Of a stretch of 64,000 nucleotides of DNA, positions 34,086 to 45,791 are shown piece after piece. The stretch lies in contig JAFKFG010000006.1 of the NCBI GenBank assembly GCA_017307355.1, positions 1-64,000 on the forward strand, read 5' to 3'. Made by a program: the position numbers and the translations under genes. Position 1 is the stretch's first letter. Every line of letters starts with the position of its first letter. The notes under the pieces were generated by a model. The model searched no databases and was not told where the DNA came from. It worked only from the letters and a program-made list of their open reading frames with translations. Origin of the DNA: Alphaproteobacteria bacterium. GTDB lineage: Bacteria > Pseudomonadota > Alphaproteobacteria > Micropepsales > Micropepsaceae.

Positions 34086-34569
34086 CGATATACGACAGCG
34101 ACTTGCCGATCAGCAGGCTCATGGTCTTGACCCGCGCGATCTCTTCGTCGGTGAAGCTGCGCCGCGTCTGCCAGTAAGCGCCGATCGCCGCCACGGAATT
34201 TTCTGCGCCCACCGGGGTCATGATCAGGCTCTTCACGAAGGTGGGGCGATAGGCGTCGTGCGGAATGCGCGGATCGGCGAAGACATCCTCGATCACCGCG
34301 GTCCGGGCGTGGAGCATCGACCAGCCGGAGATGCAGCTGCTGAGGGGAAAGCGCTGGCCTTTCCACAAAGGCGCGATCGCGTCCTCCTCGACATAGTGGC
34401 AAAGATCGCCATCGCGTACGACAAGGCAGATGCCGTCCGAGCCGCAGATCGCCCGGGCGGTGGCCCGGATCGTCTCGATGGCTTCCGCCCGGCTCTCGGC
34501 CGCCGTCAGCCGGCGGTCGGCCTGCATCACCCAGGCCCGGAAATCCGCCGTTTCGTCGAAAATTGCCAT
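34081..34569 (-). CDS. GAF domain protein
   Basis: A 162-residue soluble protein that is almost entirely one GAF domain. It shows a helical lead (FRAWVMQADRRLTAAESRAEAIETIRATAR), then SDGICLVVRDGDLCHYVEED, FPLSSCISGWSMLHART, and SLIMTPVGAENSVAAIGAYWQ, ending in a helix. There is no kinase, cyclase or DNA-binding domain. The conserved Cys in SSCISGW is the place where redox- or bilin-type GAF domains hold a Cys, but the ligand is unknown. It is divergent from dnaG by 128 bases. Confidence 0.85.
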   Translation of the reverse strand: MAIFDETADFRAWVMQADRRLTAAESRAEAIETIRATARAICGSDGICLVVRDGDLCHYVEEDAIAPLWKGQRFPLSSCISGWSMLHARTAVIEDVFADPRIPHDAYRPTFVKSLIMTPVGAENSVAAIGAYWQTRRSFTDEEIARVKTMSLLIGKSLSYIV

Positions 34570-34697
34570 GCCGCCCCTCCGGATCCGACTTTAGCAACAG
34601 TTTCCCGTCGAACCATGCACAGGCGCGGCATTTTTTTGCCGCCCCGGACGCGCAATTTGCACAGCTTTTCGGGGGGCTTTCCCCTAAACTGGCGCCC

Positions 34698-36590
34698 ATG
34701 CGGTATGGCGAGGGATTGCTGGACGAAATCCGGCGGCGGACCGATTTGGTCCAGCTTGTGGGACGGCGCGTCAAGCTGATCCGCAAGGGCCGGGTGATGT
34801 GGGGCTGCTGCCCCTTCCATGGCGAGAAATCCCCCAGCTTCAAAGTCGAGAATGAGCGGCACGCGTATAAATGCTTCGGCTGCGGGGCGGGCGGCGATGC
34901 CTTCAAATGGCTGGTGGAAACCGAAGGCCTGACCTTCCCCGAAGCGGTGGAAAAGCTGGCCGCCGAAGCGGGCGTGGAACTTCCCAAATGGTCGCCCGAC
35001 GACGAGGCGCGCGAACAGAAGCGCAAATCGCTCTACGACATCGTGGAACTGGCGGCGCAATTTTATGAAGCGCAGCTGCGCGAAGCGGGCGGCCATGACG
35101 CGCGCGCGTACCTCAAGCGCCGCGGGCTGGACGGCCATGCCGCCAAGCAGTTCCGCCTGGGCTATTCGCCCGCGTCCGGCCAGGCACTGATCGAGTTCCT
35201 CAAGGCCAAGAACGTCACCCAGGACGACATGCTGGCGGCGGGCTTGGCGCGGCCGGCGGAAAACAACCGCCCGATGCGCGATTTCTTCTTCAACCGGGTG
35301 ATGTTCGCCATCACCGACGGGCGCGGGCGCGTGATCGCGTTCGGCGGCCGGGCGCTGGAGGAAGACGCCAAGCCCAAATACATCAACAGCGGCGAGAACG
35401 TACTCTTTTCCAAAGGGCACAATCTCTACAATTTCGCCACCGCCCGCGCCGCCGCGATCAAGGCGGGCACCATCCTGGTGGCGGAAGGCTATACCGATGT
35501 GATCGCGCTGGTGCGGGGCGGCTTCGCCCATGCCGTGGCGCCGCTGGGTACCGCGCTGACTTCGGATCAGTTGCAGCTTCTGTGGAAGACGGCGCCGGAA
35601 CCGATCCTGGCCTTCGACGGCGACGGCGCGGGCCTCAAGGCCGCGCACCGGGCCGCGCATCTGGCCTTGCCGCAGCTGAAGGCGGGTTACTCCTTGCGCT
35701 TCGCGTTTCTTCCGGCGGGCGAAGATCCCGATAGTTTCCTGGGCAAAAACGGGCCCCAGGCGATGCGGGCCTTGCTGGATGCGGCGCTTCCCTTGTCGGA
35801 GGTGCTGTGGCGGTCCGAAACCGAGGGCAAGGATATTTCCACCCCCGAACGCCGGGCCGGGCTGGAGCGGGCGCTGGGTGCCATCGCCGCCCAGATCACC
35901 GATGCCAAGGTGGCGGAATATTACCGCCGGGACTTCGACCAGAAGGTCTTCGACAATTTCAAGCGCCGGGCGCCCCGCCCCGACCGGCCCCAATTTCAGA
36001 ACGATAAGTTCCAGCGCGGCCAGAGCTTCCGGGGGCAGGGCTTCAAGGGGGGCAAGGGCCCGTTCCGGCCCCAGCCGGGCACGGCCGAGGCGGTTTCCCC
36101 CGCGGTCAGGGCCAGCCTCCTGGCCAAGGCGGGGCTGGCCGGCCAGGCCCGGGAGGGCGCTTTGTCGCGCAAAGAGGCAGAATTGGGGGCCTTGCTGCTG
36201 GAAACACCATCCCTGGCCCTCGCCCATGGGGAAAAGCTGGCCGAGTTACCCTTCCGCGACCCTTCGCTTGACAGGCTGCGCCACGAACTTTTAAACCTCG
36301 CGGCCTCCGGCTCCAGCCTTGAAAAAACGCCGGTTTTGAACCATTTCATGCGCCTGGGAATGGCCGAGTTGCTGGCACGTCTGGGCGCCACATCCAAGCC
36401 CGGCGCCCCAACGCCGGATTCCATGCCGGAGGATGAGACTGAAGCCCGTTTCTTGCGCGCCGCTGCGGATTTTCGCGACATGGCGGAGGGAGAACCGGAA
36501 CGCGAGCGCGCCCTCAGGCGCTTCGCTGCGGAAGGCAGCGAAGAATCCTGGCACGAGGCCCGGCGGTTGCTCAGGTCTCCTCACGAATAA
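34698..36590 (+). CDS. dnaG: DNA primase
   Basis: A 630-residue replicative primase. The CHC2 zinc site is Cys38, His41, Cys59, Cys62 (CCPFHGEKSPSF, YKCFGCGAGGDAF). The catalytic core has LGYSPASGQALIEFL, FFFNRVMFAITDGRGRVIAFGGR, and the TOPRIM signature ILVAEGYTDVIAL, AFDGDGAGLKAA. A Gln/Gly/Phe-rich linker (FQRGQSFRGQGFKGGKGPFR) joins the C-terminal DnaB-binding helical domain. The ATG at 34698 begins MRYGEGLLDEI, the family start. It is the second gene of the yqeY-dnaG-rpoD set, with the GAF gene inserted between on the other strand. Confidence 0.96.
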   Translation: MRYGEGLLDEIRRRTDLVQLVGRRVKLIRKGRVMWGCCPFHGEKSPSFKVENERHAYKCFGCGAGGDAFKWLVETEGLTFPEAVEKLAAEAGVELPKWSPDDEAREQKRKSLYDIVELAAQFYEAQLREAGGHDARAYLKRRGLDGHAAKQFRLGYSPASGQALIEFLKAKNVTQDDMLAAGLARPAENNRPMRDFFFNRVMFAITDGRGRVIAFGGRALEEDAKPKYINSGENVLFSKGHNLYNFATARAAAIKAGTILVAEGYTDVIALVRGGFAHAVAPLGTALTSDQLQLLWKTAPEPILAFDGDGAGLKAAHRAAHLALPQLKAGYSLRFAFLPAGEDPDSFLGKNGPQAMRALLDAALPLSEVLWRSETEGKDISTPERRAGLERALGAIAAQITDAKVAEYYRRDFDQKVFDNFKRRAPRPDRPQFQNDKFQRGQSFRGQGFKGGKGPFRPQPGTAEAVSPAVRASLLAKAGLAGQAREGALSRKEAELGALLLETPSLALAHGEKLAELPFRDPSLDRLRHELLNLAASGSSLEKTPVLNHFMRLGMAELLARLGATSKPGAPTPDSMPEDETEARFLRAAADFRDMAEGEPERERALRRFAAEGSEESWHEARRLLRSPHE

Positions 36591-36608
36591 CGCGGGGCTT
36601 CCGCGTTA
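36588..36608. terminator. Small hairpin between dnaG and rpoD
   Basis: TAACGCGG / CCGCGTTA, 8-bp perfect stem with a 5-base loop that covers the dnaG stop. No T-run follows, so it may be an attenuator or mRNA stabiliser rather than a full terminator; classical macromolecular-synthesis operons also carry a processing or termination site near dnaG-rpoD. Confidence 0.4.
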
Positions 36609-36656
36609 CCAACTCAAGCGTCCCATTATTGGGGGACATAGGATAGCGAAGCAGTG

Positions 36657-39047
<2,391 letters not shown>

Positions 39048-39054
39048 GACTCTC

Positions 39055-39447
39055 ATGGCAATCCGCGACGATCAGAAATTCTCCGAACGCATGAACACGG
39101 CGGCCAAGGCGCGCGCCGAAATGCTGGCCAAGGTCAAGGCCCGCGCCGAAGCCGCAAAGGCCACCGCCGACGAACGCGCCAAGGAGCGCCAGGCCATCGC
39201 CAAGGCGCGCGACGAGCGCCAGGCCGCCCGCGCCGCCGAAAAGGAGCGGATCGCCGCCGAGGAAGAGGCGCGCCGTGCCGCCGAAGAAGAAGCGCGCCGC
39301 GCCGCCGAGGAAGAGGCCAAGCTCGCCGCCGAAAAGGCCAAGGAAGAGGAACTGCAGAAAATGATGCAGCTTCTGGCCGATCAGAAGGCGGCTCGCGACG
39401 CGCGTTATGCGGCTCGTAAAGACCGCCAGAAAAAAGGCCGCCGCTAA
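39055..39447 (+). CDS. DUF6481-like charged coiled-coil protein
   Basis: A 130-residue protein that is one long charged helix (Ala, Glu, Arg, Lys), for example KARDERQAARAAEKERIAAE and a doubled block EEEARRAA. The start (RDDQKFSERMNTAAKARAEML) and end (DQKAARDARYAARKDRQKKGR) match DUF6481. The function is unknown. It begins 7 bases after rpoD, so it is probably on the rpoD transcript. Low-complexity composition makes homology claims weak. Confidence 0.75.
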   Translation: MAIRDDQKFSERMNTAAKARAEMLAKVKARAEAAKATADERAKERQAIAKARDERQAARAAEKERIAAEEEARRAAEEEARRAAEEEAKLAAEKAKEEELQKMMQLLADQKAARDARYAARKDRQKKGRR

Positions 39448-39461
39448 CTAGCGCACGATAA

Positions 39462-39560
39462 GGGCGCGGGTCTTTTGGCCGCTGGCTATGTCGCGCGTCC
39501 TCACGGGCTCACGCCCGCTCCGGGCGACGCTCCTTGCCAGCAACCAAAATCCCTCGCGCC
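39462..39560. repeat. Extragenic repeat, family A copy 1
   Basis: It starts GGGCGCGGGTCTTTTGG, holds GTCGCGCGTCCTCACGGGCTCACG, CGCTCCGGGCGACGCTCCT, and ends CAAAATCCCTCGCGCC (allowing small gaps). The same blocks in the same order are at 60962-61076. The core CTCACGCC..GACGCTCCT also occurs in both psd leader copies. Confidence 0.7.
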
Positions 39561-39596
39561 AGATGCGAAGCGCGCTGCTTCTGCGCTTTTGCCTTG

Positions 39597-40004
39597 TTAT
39601 GCGACGCCGAGCGCTGCGGTCAGGACCATCACCAGGCCTATGATCGACAATGTCCAGACAATGGTGCGCACCACCTGGATGCCCAGCGCATAGACCGGCA
39701 CATAGACCAGGCGCGACCAGAAATAGATCTGCGCGCCCATCGCCGAAATGTTGCTTTGACGATGCAGCACGATCACCATGATCACCGACACCGCGAACAG
39801 TCCGAAAGTTTCGCGGAAATTGGCGCCCGCCCGCACCAGCCGGCCCGCCACCTTGCCCACCGCCGGCGACGGCTCGTCGCGCGAACTCAGATTGTAAGGC
39901 AGCCCCACATCCTTGTTCACCGCCATGGTGGCAAGCACGATCTGAACAAGTCCCAGCACCACGCTCCACAGCAGCATGGTGGATTCCGTCAATCCCATTT
40001 CCAT
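39597..40004 (-). CDS. MAPEG family membrane protein
   Basis: A 135-residue protein with four membrane helices in the MAPEG (membrane-associated eicosanoid and glutathione metabolism) plan. It contains TMLLWSVVLGLVQIVLATMA, the conserved RxxRAxxNFRETFGLFAVSV helix (GRLVRAGANFRETFGLF), YFWSRLVYVPVYALGI and VRTIVWTLSIIGLVMVLT. The ATG at 40004 has GGGAGG 6 bases upstream and is preferred to farther starts. The substrate is unknown; bacterial members are glutathione transferase-like. Confidence 0.85.
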   Translation of the reverse strand: MEMGLTESTMLLWSVVLGLVQIVLATMAVNKDVGLPYNLSSRDEPSPAVGKVAGRLVRAGANFRETFGLFAVSVIMVIVLHRQSNISAMGAQIYFWSRLVYVPVYALGIQVVRTIVWTLSIIGLVMVLTAALGVA

Positions 40005-40176
40005 CAAAGCCCTCCCATCTTTGTGAGGGAACTCTAGCAGGCGCGGGATGGCCGCGTCAGGGCGTTCCCGGTTATGACGCAGTGCGATAATCATTTGGGC
40101 TGCGACGTGCGACCAAGAATCGAGCCTCCCGCTATCGCGGCGCGCGGTACGACGCTGGCGCTAACCGCCGCTGTCG

Positions 40177-40815
40177 CTAAGCGTAAGCGTAGTTGAAGCT
40201 GATGGAAATGCGCGAGCGCCTTGCGCGGTTGGGCTCGACGCCATGGCGCAGCCAGCTCTCCCACAACAGCAGCATGCCCGGCTTGGGATCGACGGCGAAA
40301 AAGCTGCGATTTTCGGGCCGTGCATTCTTCTTGCGGGGCGGCGCTGCCATCATCATCGCCAGGCGCGGATCCTCGAAGCGGATCGCCCCCGCCTTTGGCG
40401 GCACCGTCACATAATAGGTCCCGCTGATCGCCGAATGGGGGTGGATGTGGGGCGCGTGAATGGCGTCCTTGTCCATCACGTTCACCCAAAGGCTGTCCAG
40501 CTTGAGCTTGCGGCCGCCGAGTTCGAATTGGGCATCGCGCGCGAAGAGCGCGACATGGCGGGCGATGTCGCGTTCCAGTTCCGCGATGATGCTGGCGCGG
40601 TGCGTCAGGTCGTTGAGCGACGCGTATGAGGTGTAGCCGCCATAGCCATGTTCGCGCGCCCAGCGTTGTCCCGCCCGGTCCTCCGCGGCCAGGCCCAGGC
40701 AGGTTTGTTCCAGAACGGCATTGCGCGTTCCGGACAGTTGCGCCCGGTAGAGGCGGGTGGCGAACAGTGTCTGGAACATTTCCCTGGTCTCGAATTTAGT
40801 TTTGGCCGGGCTCAT
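40177..40815 (-). CDS. TIGR02466-like putative 2OG-Fe(II) oxygenase
   Basis: A 212-residue protein of the TIGR02466 type: TLFATRLYRAQL, GGYTSYASLNDLTHRA, LDSLWVNVMDKDAIHAPHIHPHSAISGTYYVTVPP, GAIRFEDPRLAMMMAAPP, and the final LLWESWLRHGVEPNRARRSRISISFN. His in HPH/HIHPH, the later RHGVEPN His and the Arg in RSRISISFNY give the HxD/E..H-type iron and 2-oxoglutarate site. The substrate is unknown. It is divergent from the small lipoprotein gene by 38 bases. Confidence 0.85.
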   Translation of the reverse strand: MSPAKTKFETREMFQTLFATRLYRAQLSGTRNAVLEQTCLGLAAEDRAGQRWAREHGYGGYTSYASLNDLTHRASIIAELERDIARHVALFARDAQFELGGRKLKLDSLWVNVMDKDAIHAPHIHPHSAISGTYYVTVPPKAGAIRFEDPRLAMMMAAPPRKKNARPENRSFFAVDPKPGMLLLWESWLRHGVEPNRARRSRISISFNYAYA

Positions 40816-40853
40816 TGGATGGCATTCTCTTCCCCTGTCAAAGGGGTCCCCCC

Positions 40854-41036
40854 ATGCGCGCCTGCCGGATCGTCGTTGCCATTGCCGGGCTGGGCCTGGG
40901 ACTGTCCGCTTGCGCGGTGGTCCATGCCGGTGCCGCGGTAGCCGGTGCGGGTGTCAGCGTGGCGGGCACGGCCGTCAGCACCACCGCCGATGTGGTGACC
41001 GCGCCCTTCGGCGGCTCCAGCGACAAGAAGAAATAA
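40854..41036 (+). CDS. Small lipoprotein (NF038104-like)
   Basis: A 60-residue lipoprotein with signal MRACRIVVAIAGLGLGLSAC, lipobox LSAC. The mature part is VVHAGAAVAGAGVSVAGTAVSTTADVVTAPFGG, a Gly/Ala/Val pattern seen in small NF038104-type lipoproteins, and ends in three Lys. The function is unknown. The ATG at 40854 is used because the signal begins there. Its TAA directly abuts the gloB stop (41037), with no gap. Confidence 0.75.
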   Translation: MRACRIVVAIAGLGLGLSACAVVHAGAAVAGAGVSVAGTAVSTTADVVTAPFGGSSDKKK

Positions 41037-41786
41037 TCAGAAATTGTCCTTGCGCCGGCGGATCTCGCCGAACACATCGGCATCATCGGCGTTCGTCATC
41101 CCCAGCGCCTTTCGGATCTCCCAGGAATCGGGCCTGAGGAAGGGGTTGGTCTTTTTTTCCTGGCCCATGGTCGATGGAAGCGTGGGCCAGCCTTCCATCC
41201 GCGCATTCTTCACTTCGGTCATGCGCGCGCCCAGCGCCGAATTGCCCGGCTCCAGGGAGAGGGCGAAGCGGCCATTGCTCTCGGTATATTCGTGGCCGCA
41301 ATAGATGCGCGTCGCATTGGGCAGGCTCATCAGCTTCGACAGGCTGGCCCACATGGTCGGTGCATCGCCTTCGAACAGCCGCCCGCAACCCAAGGAAAAA
41401 AGCGTGTCGCCGGTAAAGGCATTGCCGCCGATCACAAAGGTGATGGCACCGCGCGTATGGCCGGGGACTTCCAGCACCCGCACTTTCTCGCCCGCGAATT
41501 CCCAGCCCGATTCCTCATCCACGCCCACATCCAGCCCGGGAATGCGCGCGGCGTCCTTTCCCGGTCCCACGATGGTGGCGCCATATTCCTTCTTCAGTTC
41601 CAGATTGCCGCCGACATGGTCGATATGATGATGGGTGTTGAGGATGAAGGACGGCTCCCAGCCCAGCCGGTCCAGCGCCGCATTGACAGGCGCCGCTTCC
41701 GACGGATCCACCACGGCGCAATGCTCGCCCGCCTTGATCAGATAGGCGTAATTGTCTTCCAGGCACGGGATGATTTCGATCTTCAT
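41037..41786 (-). CDS. gloB: Hydroxyacylglutathione hydrolase (glyoxalase II)
   Basis: A 249-residue metallo-beta-lactamase-fold enzyme that hydrolyses S-lactoylglutathione to lactate and glutathione. The metal motif is NTHHHIDHVGGN (about 50-60), with further ligands in VPGHTRGAITF, FTGDTLFSLGCGRLFEG and YCGHEYT. The C-terminal glutathione-binding part has KTNPFLRPDS. The ATG at 41786 begins MKIEIIPCLEDNYAYL, the standard family start. It is divergent from the methyltransferase gene at 41873. Confidence 0.96.
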   Translation of the reverse strand: MKIEIIPCLEDNYAYLIKAGEHCAVVDPSEAAPVNAALDRLGWEPSFILNTHHHIDHVGGNLELKKEYGATIVGPGKDAARIPGLDVGVDEESGWEFAGEKVRVLEVPGHTRGAITFVIGGNAFTGDTLFSLGCGRLFEGDAPTMWASLSKLMSLPNATRIYCGHEYTESNGRFALSLEPGNSALGARMTEVKNARMEGWPTLPSTMGQEKKTNPFLRPDSWEIRKALGMTNADDADVFGEIRRRKDNF

Positions 41787-41872
41787 GATTGTTCCAATTC
41801 TGCCGGTCCCCAGTTTAGCAGCGGTGGGTGGGAGATTGAACCTTTTGCAACTTCGGATTACCGATTGAGACA

Positions 41873-42598
41873 ATGGATCTGCGGGGCCTGAGCGATTTTT
41901 ACGGAAGTCCGATGGGGGAGCGGACCCGCCGTCTCATTTTGCGCCGGTTGCGCGAGATCTGGCCCAATACGCGGGGGCGGCGGCTTCTGGGCTATGGATT
42001 TACGCAGCCCTATCTGAGCGGCTTTCTGGGCGAAGCCGAACGCTGTATCGCCGCGCTTCCCGCCGCGCTCCGTCCCGGAACCGCCTGGCCGGGCGGCGGC
42101 AAGACGCTCACCACCCTGGTCGAAGAAGACGCGCTGCCTTTTCCCGACGCGTTCTTCGATCTGGTGCTGGTGGCGCATGGGCTGGAAGAAGCCGAAGGGC
42201 TGCGTCCGCTTTTGCGGCAATTGTGGCGGGTCTTGGCGCCGGATGGCCGGCTGCTCCTGGTCGCGCCCAACCGCGCCAGCCTCTGGGCGCAGCTGGAACG
42301 CTCGCCCTTCGGTCATGGGCGGCCTTTCTCGCGCAGCGAACTCGATGCCCTGGTGCGCGGCGCCCTGTTCGTTCCGGAGCAATGGCAGCGGGCGCTCTAT
42401 GCGCCGCCGGTCGGCATCGGCGCCCTGGCGCGCAGCGGCACCGGATGGGAGCGGTTCGGCGCGCGCTTCCTGCCGGGCTTGGGCGGCGTGCATATCGTCG
42501 AAGCCAGCAAGTCGCTCTATGCGCCCGCCACGCCGACCGCACCTGCGGCGGTGCGGGTGAAGGCGCCGGCGATCCTGAAGCCCGCCGGGACGGAATAG
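41873..42598 (+). CDS. SAM-dependent methyltransferase
   Basis: A 241-residue class I methyltransferase-like protein. The Rossmann features are RRLLGYGFTQPYLSGF (motif I region, divergent), ALPFPDAFFDLVLVAHGLEEAEGL (motif IV) and VLAPDGRLLLVAPNRASLWA (motif V/VI). Divergent placement beside gloB recurs in alphaproteobacteria, where this type is left as unknown; it is not clear what it methylates. The motif I glycine cluster is poor (GYGFTQP), so activity is less certain than the fold. Confidence 0.85.
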   Translation: MDLRGLSDFYGSPMGERTRRLILRRLREIWPNTRGRRLLGYGFTQPYLSGFLGEAERCIAALPAALRPGTAWPGGGKTLTTLVEEDALPFPDAFFDLVLVAHGLEEAEGLRPLLRQLWRVLAPDGRLLLVAPNRASLWAQLERSPFGHGRPFSRSELDALVRGALFVPEQWQRALYAPPVGIGALARSGTGWERFGARFLPGLGGVHIVEASKSLYAPATPTAPAAVRVKAPAILKPAGTE

Positions 42599-42608
42599 TT
42601 CCCCCTCT

Positions 42609-42671
42609 GGTCTTCGCAGCTTACTTTTGCGCACAGGCAGATGCCTGTGTGCAATAAGCGCTGCTACGACG
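42609..42671. repeat. Extragenic hairpin element between convergent genes
   Basis: GGTCTTCGC (42609) and GCTGCTACGAC (42661) flank a long imperfect stem: GCTTA with TAAGC, and TTGCGCACAGGCA with TGCCTGTGTGCAA. The flanks recur at 17227-17252. It may serve as a bidirectional terminator for the methyltransferase and metW genes. Confidence 0.6.
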
Positions 42672-42744
42672 TTCGGTTGGCTTGGACGCCAATCTCACCC
42701 CACCGCCAGCATGCTGCGCATGCGCAGGGGGGCACGAAAAGCGT

Positions 42745-43362
42745 CTAGTTTTTCCGTAACAGGAAAATCGCGCCTTGGGCCGCGAAATTCGGGCCCCAGG
42801 AATCGGGCCGCACATCGCCGGCCACATGATTGTCCTTGAGCGCCAGGGCCCGGTCGATCACCGCGCCATTGCCGCGCACCAGATCCACGAAGTCGGCGAT
42901 GGTGCACAGATGGATGTTGGGCGTGTCGTACCAACTATAGCCCAGCGCCCTTGTGCGCGGCATGCGGCCGCCGAACAACAGCGCCAGCCGCACCCGCCAA
43001 TGGCCGAAATTGGGCAGCGAAATCACTGCCTGCCGCCCGATGCGCAGCATGTGTTCCAGCACCTGAGACGGCTTCTCCGTGGCCTGGATGGTCTGGCTGA
43101 GAATGACGAAATCGAACACCTGGTCGGGATATTCGCCCAGGTCGGAATCCGCGTCGCCTTGCACCACCGCCAACCCGCGCGCGACGCAGGCATTCACATT
43201 CTGTTGCGACAATTCGATGCCGCGGCCATCGACCTTTTTGGTGCGCACCAGATACTCGAGCAGCGCGCCGTCGCCGCAGCCCACATCCAGCACGCGCGCG
43301 CCGTCCGGAATCATTTCCGCGATGGCGGCCAGATCGGCGCGCAGGTTCGAAGCGCCGCTCAT
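42745..43362 (-). CDS. metW: Methionine biosynthesis protein MetW
   Basis: A 205-residue methyltransferase-fold protein with [55 protein letters not shown] and [22 protein letters not shown], the standard MetW pattern. It works with MetX in homoserine acylation, where it is needed for activity in many proteobacteria. It is coupled to metX: its start codon overlaps the metX stop by 4 bases (43359-43362). Confidence 0.95.
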   Translation of the reverse strand: MSGASNLRADLAAIAEMIPDGARVLDVGCGDGALLEYLVRTKKVDGRGIELSQQNVNACVARGLAVVQGDADSDLGEYPDQVFDFVILSQTIQATEKPSQVLEHMLRIGRQAVISLPNFGHWRVRLALLFGGRMPRTRALGYSWYDTPNIHLCTIADFVDLVRGNGAVIDRALALKDNHVAGDVRPDSWGPNFAAQGAIFLLRKN

Positions 43363-44534
43363 GCCAGCCCATCCGCCGAAGCCACGGCATTGAGAAAGCC
43401 GCGCACCGTGTCGAACATTTCCGGCTCGTCCAGCAGGAAGGAGTCATGGCCCTTGTCGGTCTTGATCTCGACAAAGCTCACCTTGGCCGCCACCGCGTTC
43501 AACGCATGGGCAATGCGCTTGTTCTCGGCGGTGGGAAAGAGCCAATCCGAGGTGAAAGAGATGATGCAGAAGCGGTTGGGGGAATCGCGGAACGCGTCGG
43601 CCAGGTGTCCGGCATAGTCTTCCGCCAGGTCGAAATAATCCATCGCCCGGGTGATGTAGAGATAGGAATTGGCGTCGAAGCGGTCGACGAAGGTCGCGCC
43701 CTGATGATGCAGATAGGATTCGATCTGGAAATCCGGCGCGAACTGGAAGGACAGGGCGTCGCGGTTCTGCAGATTGCGGCCGAATTTGCGCTGAAGCGCC
43801 GCTTCGGACAGATAGGTGATGTGCGCGGCCATCCGCGCCACCGCCAGCCCCTTGGACGGGCGGGTGCCGTGGCTCTGATAGTCGCCGCCTTTCCAATCCG
43901 GATCGGCCATGATCGCCTGGCGGCCCACTTCATGGAATGCGATGTTCTGCGCCGAATGGCGCGCGGCGCAGGCGATCGGCACCACGGCGCGCACGCGGGT
44001 GGGGAAAGACGCGGCCCATTGCAGCGCCTGCATCCCGCCCATCGAGCCGCCGACCACGGCGAGCAAGGTTTCGATCCCCAGCGCGTCCAGCAGCATCGCT
44101 TGCGCCCGCACCATGTCGCGCACCGTCACCAGGGGGAAGTCGAGCGCATAAGGCTTGCCGGTGGCGGGATCGATCTCCGCCGGTCCGGTCGAGCCCATGC
44201 AGCCGCCGATGACATTGGCGCAGATGACGAAGAAGCGGTCGGTATCGATGGCGCGCCCGGGCCCCACCATCATGGTCCACCAGCCGGGCTTGCCGGTGAC
44301 CGGATGCTTCGATGCCACGAACTGGTCGCCGGTCAGGGCATGGCAGATCAGGATGGCATTGCTCTTGTCGGCGTTGAGCGTGCCATAGGTCATATAGGCG
44401 ATGGAAAAAGGCGACAGCGTCCGTCCGCAATCCAAGGTCAGCGGCTTGTCGGGGCCGAAGGTGACGGCCTTGCCGGCATCGGCCCCCGGCGCGCTCAGCG
44501 GCCGTAAAAAACGCGGATTTGCCGTCTCGGTCAT
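43359..44534 (-). CDS. metX: Homoserine O-acyltransferase
   Basis: A 391-residue alpha/beta-hydrolase-fold enzyme that acylates homoserine in methionine synthesis. The catalytic Ser is in [15 protein letters not shown]; the Asp and His of the triad are near the C-terminus ([12 protein letters not shown]). The region [14 protein letters not shown] is also typical. Whether it uses acetyl- or succinyl-CoA cannot be read safely here; coupling with metW is often seen with the succinyl form. It is first in the metX-metW pair. The 170-base region to hisC holds divergent promoters; I found no clear SAM-II riboswitch. Confidence 0.94.
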   Translation of the reverse strand: MTETANPRFLRPLSAPGADAGKAVTFGPDKPLTLDCGRTLSPFSIAYMTYGTLNADKSNAILICHALTGDQFVASKHPVTGKPGWWTMMVGPGRAIDTDRFFVICANVIGGCMGSTGPAEIDPATGKPYALDFPLVTVRDMVRAQAMLLDALGIETLLAVVGGSMGGMQALQWAASFPTRVRAVVPIACAARHSAQNIAFHEVGRQAIMADPDWKGGDYQSHGTRPSKGLAVARMAAHITYLSEAALQRKFGRNLQNRDALSFQFAPDFQIESYLHHQGATFVDRFDANSYLYITRAMDYFDLAEDYAGHLADAFRDSPNRFCIISFTSDWLFPTAENKRIAHALNAVAAKVSFVEIKTDKGHDSFLLDEPEMFDTVRGFLNAVASADGLA

Positions 44535-44702
44535 GGCATGTCCAACAGTCGGAAGGCGTAGCTAAGGTGGCGGGGCCCCCCTGTCAATGAATGGCAGGTT
44601 TGCGCTGATTTTCTTAGGGTCGCGCGGCCGGGCTTGCTTTGCTTTTAGGGGAGCCTGCCACTATCAATACGGCCCTTTTCTAGACGGCTTTTTGAGGACC
44701 TT

Positions 44703-45791
44703 ATGGCACCGACACCCAAGCCCGGCGTTCTGGACATCACGCCTTATGTCGCCGGCCGCGCCGGCCTGGCCGGGGTCGAGCATGTCATCAAGCTGTCGTC
44801 CAACGAAAGCCCGCTGGGGCCGAGCCCGCTGGCGGTCGAGGCGCTGCTCAAGGCGGCGCGCGACCTGGAGCTTTATCCGGAAGGCAGTGCCCAGATCCTG
44901 CGCGAGGCCATCGGCGAGGTGTACGGCTTGGACCCGGCGCGGATCGTGGCCTCGGGTGACGGCTCCGACGCCATCCTCACCATGCTGGCCAATGGTTACC
45001 TTCGGCCCGGCGACGAGGTCTTGTTCAGCGAGCATGATTTCATCCTCTACAAGATCGCCACGTTCGCCAACAGCGCCACGCCGGTGGAAATCCCCGACCC
45101 CAAGCTGCGGTTCGATGTGGACGCCGCGCTGGCGCGCGTGACGCCCAGAACGCGCATGGTCTTCATCGCCAATCCCAACAATCCCACCGGCTCCTACATC
45201 AGCCATGAAGAGATGCGCCGCCTGCATGCGGGCCTGTCGCCGGACACGCTGCTGGTGATCGATTCCGCTTACAGCGAATATGTTCGCAAGAATGATTACG
45301 AAGCGGGCATCGAGATGGTGTCGCGCTATCCCAATGTGGTGATGACCCGCACTTTTTCCAAGATTCATGGCCTGGCGGGAATGCGGATCGGTTGGACCTA
45401 CGCGCCGGCCGCGGTGTGCGATGTACTCAACCGCATTCGCGGGCCCTTCAACGTCTCGATGATGCAGCAGCATGCCGCCGCCGCCGCGATCCGCGACCGC
45501 GCCCATGTCGAACGCTCGGTCGCTCATAACGAGCAATGGAAGACCTATCTCACCGAGGAGATCCGCAAGCTGGGCCTGACGGTGAACGAAAGCGTGGCCA
45601 ATTTCGTGCTGATTCAGTTCCCCAAAGGCGAGAAGAATTCCGTCAAGGCGGACGCCTTCCTGGGCAGCAAGGGCCTGATCCTGCGCGGCGTCGCCGGTTA
45701 TGGCCTGCCGGACGCATTGCGGCTCACCATCGGCTCGGCCGAAGCCAATGAACGCGTGGTCGCGGCCTTGCGCGAATTCATGGGCCGCTGA
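44703..45791 (+). CDS. hisC: Histidinol-phosphate aminotransferase
   Basis: A 362-residue fold-type I PLP enzyme. The Schiff-base Lys is in TRTFSKIHGLAGMRIGW (about 220), the pyridine-binding Asp in VIDSAYSEYV, and FIANPNNPTGSYI is also present. It converts imidazole-acetol phosphate to histidinol phosphate and, next to tyrC, probably also acts on prephenate or phenylpyruvate. It is joined to tyrC by a 1-base overlap (TGATG at 45789-45793). Confidence 0.94.
   Translation: MAPTPKPGVLDITPYVAGRAGLAGVEHVIKLSSNESPLGPSPLAVEALLKAARDLELYPEGSAQILREAIGEVYGLDPARIVASGDGSDAILTMLANGYLRPGDEVLFSEHDFILYKIATFANSATPVEIPDPKLRFDVDAALARVTPRTRMVFIANPNNPTGSYISHEEMRRLHAGLSPDTLLVIDSAYSEYVRKNDYEAGIEMVSRYPNVVMTRTFSKIHGLAGMRIGWTYAPAAVCDVLNRIRGPFNVSMMQQHAAAAAIRDRAHVERSVAHNEQWKTYLTEEIRKLGLTVNESVANFVLIQFPKGEKNSVKADAFLGSKGLILRGVAGYGLPDALRLTIGSAEANERVVAALREFMGR

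Noticed and set aside
44535..44702. Possible SAM-II riboswitch before metX
   Set aside because: I looked for the conserved pseudoknot parts on the minus strand and did not find the expected blocks.
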